5,177 nucleotides of DNA from the NCBI GenBank assembly GCA_012729935.1, contig JAAYBY010000309.1, positions 1 to 5,177 of the forward strand. The letters are read 5' to 3'. The stretch is from Clostridiaceae bacterium (lineage in GTDB: Bacteria > Bacillota > Clostridia > Saccharofermentanales > UBA5734). The position numbers were made by a program, and so were the translations under genes. This document shows positions 1-5,177 of the stretch, piece by piece. The notes under the pieces were generated by a model, which was given only the letters and a program-made list of their open reading frames with translations, searched no databases and was not told where the DNA came from. The number at the start of each line of letters is the position of its first letter. Within the stretch, counting starts at the first letter, position 1.

Positions 1-12
1 GAACATCTGTTC
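1..12. promoter_or_regulatory. possible LexA-type (SOS) operator
   Basis: The first 12 bases form a perfect dyad, GAAC-ATCT-GTTC, with 4-base arms and a 4-base centre. This is the arrangement of the Gram-positive LexA (DinR) box, whose core is GAAC-N4-GTTC. It lies 52 bases before the lipoprotein start codon and overlaps a weak -35-like TTCAGA (10-15), so LexA bound here could repress that gene. One inner position and the base after the dyad differ from the Bacillus consensus. The upstream flank is cut off by the window edge, so a divergent gene could be the real target. Confidence 0.3.
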
Positions 13-64
13 AGATAAAACGTCTAAAGGGTATTCCCGATTCAAGCAGAATGGAGGTGAACAC

Positions 65-847
65 ATGAGAAATTCTGCATGTTTATTTCTATGCTTGATT
101 CTGTCGGTTGTCATTGCCGGATCACTCAGCAGCTGTGCTACACCACCAACGACACCAACAGATACAGACTCAGAAACCACGCCGATAAATGCTGATGAAG
201 AGAATTTGCCGTTTTCCTTGGCTGTCCTGCCACAGGAATTAAAAGGTTTTTCGATTCCGGGACAACGATGTGTCTTTTTAATCAGTGTCAAAGATGAGGG
301 TCAGGCCAGCCAACACCCGGTTGTTATTACCGCAGCTGCTTCTGACGCGCAGGTTATCGTTGAACATGACACAGTGTTTCCGGATCAGCTTTCTGAAGTC
401 ACTGTTATTCCAAATCCAGGCAGCGAAGGCAAAACTGTAATCGTTACCATCACAGGGAAACGAGGTCAGGTTGAAAACAAGGCAACCGTGTCATTTGAAG
501 TCATCGAAGGAGAAGATGACCGGCTTGAAACCGCTGTCGAGCTGCGACAGACGTTTGTGTCCTGGCTCGCAGAGGAACATCCTGAACTGGGTCTATCCGA
601 TGAAACTGAATGGACCGGTACCATGGTCAGTCCGCAGTGGCTGGTCGTTTCGCATTACCTGTTCTTTTCAGATGAATGGGAAATGCATGTTTACTGGCAC
701 ATCATGATTGCTCCGGACGATTGGGGCAGAATCGATCTGCGCAAACGGTTTGTGGATACAAGTCCAGGCTATGCCTTTGAGATTTCCTCACGGGAAGCAG
801 ATGGTGAGCCCGTGTCAATCGAAGTACCGGATGAAGTCTGGCGCTGA
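65..847 (+). CDS. secreted lipoprotein of unknown function
   Basis: The 260-residue product is probably a membrane-anchored surface lipoprotein. Residues 1-23 form a type II signal peptide: a charged start (MRN), a hydrophobic core at about 5-19, then the lipobox LSSC at 21-24. Cys24 would be lipidated after signal peptidase II cleavage. A Thr/Pro/Asp-rich linker (25-48) acts as a spacer. Residues 49-148 show alternating hydrophobic strands and Pro/Gly turns, consistent with an Ig-like beta-sandwich. A short helix (about 152-171) leads into a C-terminal domain rich in Trp, Tyr and His (182-240), with SPQWLVVSHYLFFSDEWEMH as its most distinctive block. No catalytic motif is evident, and binding or an envelope-structural role is only a guess. 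The start is supported by GGAGGTGA at 53-60, seven bases from GGAGG to ATG. The gene is monocistronic here, stops with TGA, and is followed by a hairpin. I recognise no gene name. Confidence 0.88.
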   Translation: MRNSACLFLCLILSVVIAGSLSSCATPPTTPTDTDSETTPINADEENLPFSLAVLPQELKGFSIPGQRCVFLISVKDEGQASQHPVVITAAASDAQVIVEHDTVFPDQLSEVTVIPNPGSEGKTVIVTITGKRGQVENKATVSFEVIEGEDDRLETAVELRQTFVSWLAEEHPELGLSDETEWTGTMVSPQWLVVSHYLFFSDEWEMHVYWHIMIAPDDWGRIDLRKRFVDTSPGYAFEISSREADGEPVSIEVPDEVWR

Positions 848-888
848 CAACAAACTGGACATTGAGCAATGAACAGTTCGCGCAAATG

Positions 889-926
889 AAACACCGGACT
901 CAGGTTAAATCCTGAATCCGGTGTTT
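889..926. terminator. bidirectional terminator hairpin between convergent genes
   Basis: Arms 889-904 and 911-926 pair over 16 positions with one mismatch (C899 against A916), around the six-base loop TTAAAT. The stem is GC-rich in the middle (CACCGG/CCGGTG) and has AAA/TTT at its base, so each strand ends in a short U run: GTTTATC on the plus strand and GTTTCATTT on the minus strand. It lies 41 bases after the lipoprotein stop and 51 bases beyond the helicase stop. That is where one shared terminator would serve both convergent genes. The U tracts are short, so termination may be partial. Confidence 0.7.
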
Positions 927-977
927 ATCAGCCATAGGTTGACCGTGATTCACTAAAAACAGCCAGACAGCAGGTCA

Positions 978-2912
978 TTAGGGTCGTTTACCGCTTTTTT
1001 TGCCTGTTCGTTTGTAATCGCCTTTGGAACCGGAACGCTTTCCCTTGCCTGATTTTGCGAATTGATAGGAATCGCTTTTAGCTCTTCCATCTTTATTTTT
1101 TGAAGTTGCTGATGGTTTGTATTCAGGTGTAAAGGCCGCTTTGCCAGCTGCACTGACTTCAGCCCGAACCGGCCGCTTGCCTATTTTCTGACCGCTCAGA
1201 CCGGATACAACCTGAGCTGCTGCTTCCGCGGGAACGTCTACAAAGGTGTACCGGCCATACATGGCAATCGCACCGATTTGCTTTCCGGACAGTGAAGAAC
1301 ATGAACAGACCGCTTTGACGATTTGAGCAGGCAGAATCTGGTCTTCATCACCGACATTGAGAAACAAACGGGTCATACCCGGTTCAAGATTCTTCTTTCG
1401 TTTCTTTTTGTCTTTCTTTTGAAAATCTGTGCCGTCATCTTCTATTGCATCGCCGTTGATTAATGCAGTCTGAAAATCCCGGCCTGCCGGATTTCCTGCG
1501 AACCGTTTTGAAACGTCACCGCTGCGGGATTTTTTGCCCCTGGCAATCATCTCTTCGTAGGGAACAACTGATTCAATTTCTTTCGCCTGAAGCAGCTTAT
1601 CTCCCAGAGATTGCTGAATCAGTGCCGCTGCCACATCGGCTGTTGTGTAAAACGGCTGACCATTTTCAGTATCATTGAGATCTGAAATGAATTGTTCGAC
1701 GGCATTCAGATAGTTCACATAACCACCTTCTGCCAAAATGGTTCGTGTTTGCTCAAGAACGCCGGAAACATGCGTCTCGGCAACTTGGGTCAGCGAGGGC
1801 GGCTGCGTGCAGATGATGTTGGATTTGGTGAAGCGCTGAATATTTTTCAGATCAAAAATTTCACGACCAACGACAAATGTAAACGCCTTGCCGGAGCGGC
1901 CGGCGCGCGCAGTTCGGCCGATTCGGTGGACATAATACTCTTCATCCTGAGGCAGATCGTAGTTGATGACAACTTCTATGTTGTCGACGTCAATACCACG
2001 GGCGGCTACATCAGTTGCGACCAGCAGTTCAACGTCGCCGCTGCGAAAACGATTCATGACCCGGGTGCGGCTCATCTGTTTCATATCACCGTGCAGTGCT
2101 TCAGCTGAGTAACCGCGCGTCTGCAGCTTTTCTGTGAGATCATCGACTTTTCGCTTGGTATTGCAGAATATGAGTGCCAGCTTGATGCGTTCTGACTCGA
2201 TCAGGCGGCAGAGTACCTCGATCTTGCTGGATTCGCGAACTTCAATATAGTATTGTTCGATGTTGCTGACTGTCAGCTGTTTAGGCACGATCCGGACGTG
2301 AACCGGATCCCTTAAATAGCGGTTGGTCAATTCAAGAATGCCCTTGGGCATCGTAGCCGAGAAGAAAATACGTTGAATGGAATCCGGAGTATCGGCGAGG
2401 ATGATATCAATATCCTCTTTGAACCCCATGTTGAGCATCTCGTCCGCTTCATCCAGAATAATGCCGCTCAGCTGATCCAGCCGGATGGTTTTACGACGCA
2501 TGTGATCCATGACCCGGCCGGGCGTGCCGACAATAATCTGGGGTTTCTTTTTCAGCGCCATGATCTGCCGGTCGATTGGCTGTCCGCCGTAAACAGCAAG
2601 AATCCGGATTCCTTCATGGTATTTCGTCAGCTCGTGCATCTCATCGGCAATCTGGATGGCCAGTTCCCGGGTGGGTGATAAAACGAGATACTGAACGCCT
2701 GCCGCTTCCGGATCGACCCGTTCGATGAGAGGGATGCCAAACGCACAGGTTTTGCCGGTACCGGTTTGCGCCTGCCCCAGGATATCGCGTCCTTCTAGGA
2801 TCAGCGGAATGGATTCCGCCTGGATGGGAGTGGCTTCTTCGAAGCCCATATCCTGCAAAGCCTGCAGGGTTTTTGGCGATAACGCCAGCTGAGGGAATGT
2901 CATATTGTCCAA
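978..2912 (-). CDS. DEAD-box ATP-dependent RNA helicase with DbpA-like RNA-binding domain
   Basis: This cytoplasmic ATPase unwinds short RNA duplexes. DeaD/CsdA/CshA relatives act in cold adaptation, ribosome assembly and mRNA decay. Counting from the TTG start (644 aa), the motifs in order are: Q motif (F6, GFEEATPIQ ending at Q31), motif I AQTGTGKT (48-55), PTRELA (80-85), GG (109-110), TPGR (130-133), DEAD (154-157), SAT (185-187), FCNT (249-252), ATDVAARGID (299-308) and HRIGRTAR (329-336). All catalytic residues are intact. About 357-480 matches the extension after the helicase core, which is used for dimerisation in CshA-type proteins. A lysine-rich stretch (499-507) precedes a DbpA/CsdA-type RNA-binding domain (514-586). 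The tail (604-644) is Lys/Gly/Ser-rich and disordered-looking, suited to nonspecific RNA contact. The start is TTG at 2912 because AGGTG at 2917-2921 is correctly spaced for it. ATG at 2903 (protein MTFPQLALSP) is the alternative. Upstream in-frame starts lie inside the promoter. The name deaD or cshA would fit but cannot be chosen by sight. Confidence 0.96.
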   Translation of the reverse strand: MDNMTFPQLALSPKTLQALQDMGFEEATPIQAESIPLILEGRDILGQAQTGTGKTCAFGIPLIERVDPEAAGVQYLVLSPTRELAIQIADEMHELTKYHEGIRILAVYGGQPIDRQIMALKKKPQIIVGTPGRVMDHMRRKTIRLDQLSGIILDEADEMLNMGFKEDIDIILADTPDSIQRIFFSATMPKGILELTNRYLRDPVHVRIVPKQLTVSNIEQYYIEVRESSKIEVLCRLIESERIKLALIFCNTKRKVDDLTEKLQTRGYSAEALHGDMKQMSRTRVMNRFRSGDVELLVATDVAARGIDVDNIEVVINYDLPQDEEYYVHRIGRTARAGRSGKAFTFVVGREIFDLKNIQRFTKSNIICTQPPSLTQVAETHVSGVLEQTRTILAEGGYVNYLNAVEQFISDLNDTENGQPFYTTADVAAALIQQSLGDKLLQAKEIESVVPYEEMIARGKKSRSGDVSKRFAGNPAGRDFQTALINGDAIEDDGTDFQKKDKKKRKKNLEPGMTRLFLNVGDEDQILPAQIVKAVCSCSSLSGKQIGAIAMYGRYTFVDVPAEAAAQVVSGLSGQKIGKRPVRAEVSAAGKAAFTPEYKPSATSKNKDGRAKSDSYQFAKSGKGKRSGSKGDYKRTGKKSGKRP

Positions 2913-2916
2913 GAGA

Positions 2917-2921
2917 CACCT
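2917..2921 (-). promoter_or_regulatory. ribosome binding site that decides the helicase start
   Basis: Read on the minus strand, this is AGGTG, four bases before TTG at 2912 and thirteen before ATG at 2903. The other two genes in the window have 5 and 7 bases between GGAGG and ATG. Aligned the same way, this site serves TTG (six bases after AGG) and is too far from ATG. The only candidate for the ATG is a bare GGA four bases away. The choice adds three residues (MDN) before MTFPQL. Confidence 0.5.
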
Positions 2922-2985
2922 GTCTTTCTTTCGTTCGTAAGATATTACTTCATCGCACGTTTGTGCATCTGAGTTTGAACGAGCC

Positions 2986-3014
2986 ATTGTAGCACACATA
3001 CAGACCAACAGCAA
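2986..3014 (-). promoter_or_regulatory. sigma-A promoter of the helicase gene
   Basis: On the minus strand, -35 TTGCTG (3009-3014) and -10 TACAAT (2986-2991) are separated by 17 bases, and TG one base before the -10 makes it an extended -10. An AT-rich stretch directly upstream (about 3015-3027, AAATAATAATC-like) could act as an UP element. Transcription would begin near 2979, leaving a leader of about 67 bases before TTG at 2912. In-frame start codons at 3014 (TTG), 2999 (ATG) and 2987 (ATG) fall within the promoter and so cannot be the real start. Confidence 0.65.
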
Positions 3015-3036
3015 AGATTATTATTTTGCGCTGTTG
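3006..3036. repeat. imperfect inverted repeat over the helicase -35 region
   Basis: The arms are CAACAGCAAA (3006-3015) and TTTG-cg-CTGTTG (3025-3036): ten pairs with a two-base bulge around a nine-base AT-rich loop. The left arm covers the helicase -35 box, so a dimeric regulator bound here could block the promoter. Read on the plus strand the stem is followed by TTTT (3037-3040) and looks like a weak terminator, but no rightward gene lies before it. Read on the minus strand, after the ABC-F stop, it has no U run. An operator or chance is more likely than a terminator. Confidence 0.35.
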
Positions 3037-3056
3037 TTTTACGGGGGATGATGTTG

Positions 3057-3076
3057 AGTCAAAGAAGAATTTGACT
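3057..3076. repeat. small dyad downstream of the ABC-F gene
   Basis: AGTCAAA (3057-3063) and TTTGACT (3070-3076) are perfect 7-base arms around a six-base purine loop. It lies about 60 bases beyond the ABC-F stop and about 45 bases upstream of the helicase -35 box. There is no T run on the minus strand, so it is a poor intrinsic terminator. It may be a protein-binding site or a weak 3' end structure. Apart from this dyad and the 3006-3036 repeat I see nothing in the stretch between the ABC-F stop and the helicase promoter, and no clear terminator for the ABC-F gene. Confidence 0.25.
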
Positions 3077-3136
3077 GTGTTTAAAGACTAGGGATCTGGA
3101 CGGTTAACGATCGCAGAAGATACAGATAACCGGCAC

Positions 3137-5059
3137 CTATGCATCGTTGATCCGCAGCGCTTCTACCTCCAGATACTGTTCATACAGGGTTTCTATCTCA
3201 TTGAGGATCGACGCATAACGTTGGTATTGCTCTGGATCCGTATCGGCATCAAAGGTTGTTTCCAGTTGCTCTTTTTCGTCTTCAAGCTTCCTGATAGCTG
3301 CTTCAAGTGCATTTTGACGCTCTTTAAGCAAGGCGGTCTCCCGTCGTTGTGCCACCCGGTTTTTTCGCTTGCTCTCGTCGGATAATTTATCTGGTTGATT
3401 ACCCGGATCGGGTTTGTTTGTCTGCTTTGATTCTGCAGCCCGGGCGGCAGCGCGATAGGTTTCAAAAGAGTCAAATGCTGTGACATTCGTGCTGATAAAC
3501 CCAAGCACCCGATCACAGCAGCGTTCGATGAACATGCGGTCATGGCTGACAGCCAGAATTGCGCCTTCGTAAGCAAGTAGCGACTGCTCAAGTATCTCCC
3601 GGGAATAAATATCCAGCTGGTTGGTCGGTTCGTCGAGAAAAAGGATATTGGGTTGTTCGAGCAGCAGACAGGCCAGATACAGACGTGACCGTTCACCGCC
3701 GCTCAGGACATGCAATTTCTTGAAAACATGGGTATCCCGAAAACCATAACGAGCCAGCAGATCGCGCGATTCTCCCTCGCTGAGATCGCTGCGGGAGAGC
3801 AGTTCTCCGAGAACCGTCTGTTCTTCGTCTGAAAAGTGGACCTGCTGACCCAGATGACCGTAGATCATCCCGGTAGCCAGGCGGATATGACCTGACATTG
3901 CCTGATGGCAGCCCCTGAGCAAATTCAAGAGCGTTGTCTTGCCGCATCCGTTGGGCCCGCACAGACATGTCTTTGACCCTGCTCTCAATTCAAAAGCAAC
4001 ATCCTGGAAAAGCGGCGTGTCGTTATAGCCGCCCTTTAAATCGCTGACTTTAAGCAGTACGCGATCAGAATCGCCAGATGGCAGGCTGGGCAGAAAACGA
4101 AAATTCAGACTCTGCTTCTGACGATGATTTCGTGCCATAATATCATCCAGACGCGCGGAAAGCTTGGCCGTGACCTTTTCCCGGGCATGATAGGCTGACA
4201 TCTTACGATGAGACAGCATGGTCTGAACAACTTCCTGCTGACGATTCAGTTCGAGAGACACTTTCTTGATTTCGCGTTCCAGTGTCAGGGCTTCAGCAGC
4301 AGCCTGTTCGAAAAAACGTGTGTATCCGCCGGAACGAATCGTGATGCGGCCATTGCTGAGCTCGCCAACGGCGGTTGCCGTGCGGTCAATAAACGTACGG
4401 TCATGTGAGATAAACAGGACGGTACCCTTAAAACGGGTCAGATACTGTTCCAGCCATTCCAATGCCGACAAATCCATGTGGTTGGTCGGCTCGTCGAGCA
4501 GCAGCAGATCCGGATTCATGATGATGATCCGCGCCAGGGCAACGCGCATCCGTTCACCACCAGACAGGCTTGCTAGAGGCCGTTGAAAAACGTCGCTGGT
4601 GAGACCAAGTCCTCCTAAGGCCTCTTCCATCATGTGGCGATGCTCGTAGCCACCGACGGCCTCGTATTGGGTGGTTAAATCAGCGTATTGAGCGAGTTTC
4701 TGTAGAACGGCAGGATCGTTCTGCTGCCGGTCTCCCAGTTCAGTCATTTCCAATTCTGTCCGGCGGATTGCTTCTTCAAGCCGGCGAATCTCCGGGCTGA
4801 GCCAGGATTCCTCTTCAGTATCGACATCATCGGGCAGAGACTGAGGCAGATAACCGCAGACGGCAGATCCTGCGATCGTAATACTGCCGCCGTCGGGTTT
4901 TTCAGATCCCATGATCAGACGCATTAATGTTGTTTTTCCGGCACCGTTATTGCCGATCAGGCAAAGGCGTTCCCCGCGGTCAAGCTGAAACGAGACCTCG
5001 TCCAGAACGGTATAGCCAAAATAATGCTTGCTGACTGCCTGTAAAGATATCAGGCTCAT
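3137..5059 (-). CDS. ABC-F family ATP-binding protein, Uup/YdiF-like
   Basis: This soluble protein carries two ABC ATPase domains in one chain and no membrane segment, so it is an ABC-F translation factor rather than a transporter. Family members bind near the ribosomal E site and relieve stalled or mispositioned translation; some give resistance to ribosome-targeting antibiotics. In the 640 residues: Walker A GNNGAGKT (36-43), signature LSGGE (165-169), Walker B with DEPTNHMD (189-196), switch H219; then Walker A GPNGCGKT (368-375), signature LSGGE (452-456), DEPTNQLD (476-483), switch H506. All are intact. The inter-domain linker (about 250-320, helical and basic) is the part that reaches toward tRNA in this family. 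Residues 562-636 form a Lys/Glu-rich C-terminal coiled coil typical of Uup and YdiF, preceded by a flexible linker (543-560). The start is ATG, with GGAGGG at 5064-5069, five bases after GGAGG; the stop is TAG. A drug-resistance subtype cannot be excluded by eye, but the coiled coil and length favour a housekeeping member. Confidence 0.95.
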   Translation of the reverse strand: MSLISLQAVSKHYFGYTVLDEVSFQLDRGERLCLIGNNGAGKTTLMRLIMGSEKPDGGSITIAGSAVCGYLPQSLPDDVDTEEESWLSPEIRRLEEAIRRTELEMTELGDRQQNDPAVLQKLAQYADLTTQYEAVGGYEHRHMMEEALGGLGLTSDVFQRPLASLSGGERMRVALARIIIMNPDLLLLDEPTNHMDLSALEWLEQYLTRFKGTVLFISHDRTFIDRTATAVGELSNGRITIRSGGYTRFFEQAAAEALTLEREIKKVSLELNRQQEVVQTMLSHRKMSAYHAREKVTAKLSARLDDIMARNHRQKQSLNFRFLPSLPSGDSDRVLLKVSDLKGGYNDTPLFQDVAFELRAGSKTCLCGPNGCGKTTLLNLLRGCHQAMSGHIRLATGMIYGHLGQQVHFSDEEQTVLGELLSRSDLSEGESRDLLARYGFRDTHVFKKLHVLSGGERSRLYLACLLLEQPNILFLDEPTNQLDIYSREILEQSLLAYEGAILAVSHDRMFIERCCDRVLGFISTNVTAFDSFETYRAAARAAESKQTNKPDPGNQPDKLSDESKRKNRVAQRRETALLKERQNALEAAIRKLEDEKEQLETTFDADTDPEQYQRYASILNEIETLYEQYLEVEALRINDA

Positions 5060-5092
5060 GAATCCCTCCGTAATATCGTTCGTTCAGGCGAG

Positions 5093-5122
5093 AGTATATC
5101 ATATCTGCTTAGCAGCTGCCAG
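5093..5122 (-). promoter_or_regulatory. possible promoter of the ABC-F gene
   Basis: On the minus strand, -10 TATACT (5093-5098) is preceded by TG one base upstream (an extended -10). CTGGCA (5117-5122) matches four of six -35 positions, with an 18-base spacer. Transcription would start near 5086, giving a leader of about 27 bases. The spacer contains the short dyad CTGCT-T-AGCAG (5105-5115). If the possible upstream gene tail ending at 5099 is real, this promoter lies in its last codons and would be internal to an operon. Confidence 0.45.
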
Positions 5123-5177
5123 AATGTCCACGCTGCTGGTCAAGCCTTGAGTTGTGCAGATCAATATCAACTGCTTC
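5099..5177 (-). CDS. possible 3' end of an upstream leftward gene (partial)
   Basis: Reading leftward from the window edge, one frame is open for 25 codons to a TGA at 5099-5101. The peptide ends in LTSSVDILAAAKQI, which has the amphipathic look of a C-terminal helix. It would end 39 bases before the ABC-F start, same strand, as in an operon. A second leftward frame is also open for 22 codons, so openness alone proves little in so short a stretch. I do not recognise the peptide. Otherwise this is simply upstream intergenic sequence. Confidence 0.25.
   Translation of the reverse strand, partial: KQLILICTTQGLTSSVDILAAAKQI

Noticed and set aside
871..879. GAACAGTTC, a second GAAC/GTTC dyad
   Set aside because: Only one base separates the half-sites, whereas a Gram-positive LexA box needs four, and it lies downstream of the lipoprotein stop.
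1692..2108. A 138-residue open frame on the plus strand inside the helicase gene
   Set aside because: It is the antisense shadow of the conserved helicase core (motifs IV-VI). There is no ribosome binding site and no recognisable protein, and the minus-strand frame carries every family motif.
2641..2919. A 92-residue minus-strand frame overlapping the helicase N-terminus
   Set aside because: It is an out-of-frame reading of the Q motif and Walker A region, Arg/Pro/Gly-rich as frame-shifted coding sequence tends to be. The conserved motifs are continuous in the main frame, so it is not a frameshift.
3193..3696. A 167-residue minus-strand frame inside the 3' half of the ABC-F gene
   Set aside because: It overlaps the second ATPase domain and the coiled coil in another frame, has no Shine-Dalgarno, and does not resemble a protein family. 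The main frame is intact through both domains.
3137..5059. ABC-F gene as an antibiotic resistance determinant
   Set aside because: The C-terminal coiled coil and length fit housekeeping Uup/YdiF-type proteins, and there is no leader peptide, attenuator or mobile-element context such as accompanies many acquired resistance ABC-F genes. It cannot be fully excluded by eye.
5105..5115. CTGCT-T-AGCAG palindrome in the ABC-F promoter spacer
   Set aside because: Five-base arms are short enough to arise by chance, and nothing else marks it as an operator.
1..5177. tRNA, rRNA, CRISPR array, insertion sequence or phage features
   Set aside because: I saw no clover-leaf segment, no spaced direct repeats, no transposase and no terminal inverted repeats, and the window is nearly filled by three intact genes.

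Overview
The window looks like ordinary bacterial chromosome, and I found no clear new system in it. Strong GGAGG-type ribosome binding sites, extended -10 promoters, a GAAC-N4-GTTC dyad of the Gram-positive LexA type, a lipoprotein signal peptide and a clostridial-style DEAD-box helicase together suggest a Bacillota (Clostridia-like) genome of moderate GC. Chloroflexota is the main alternative. This placement is inference from style, not from a marker gene.

Layout. A small surface lipoprotein of unknown function runs rightward (65-847), with a possible LexA-type operator at the left edge of the window. It converges on a leftward gene, and a hairpin at 889-926 between them probably ends transcription from both sides. 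The leftward gene (978 to about 2912) is a DEAD-box ATP-dependent RNA helicase of the DeaD/CshA type with a C-terminal DbpA-like RNA-binding domain. Its intergenic region (2913-3136) holds a good sigma-A promoter whose -35 box lies in an imperfect inverted repeat, plus a second small dyad. Next, also leftward, is an ABC-F ATPase of the Uup/YdiF type (3137-5059), with its own ribosome binding site and a plausible promoter. The last ~80 bases (5099-5177) may be the 3' end of another leftward gene, but that is weak.

How the genes relate. The helicase and the ABC-F protein both act on RNA or ribosomes: one remodels structured RNA (cold adaptation, ribosome assembly, mRNA turnover), the other resolves or tunes translating ribosomes. 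They are on the same strand, about 224 bases apart, with separate promoters. Their leaders share two 8-base words (TCGTTCGT and GATATTAC or its complement), which may hint at common control or may be chance. The lipoprotein is on the opposite strand and has no evident link to them.
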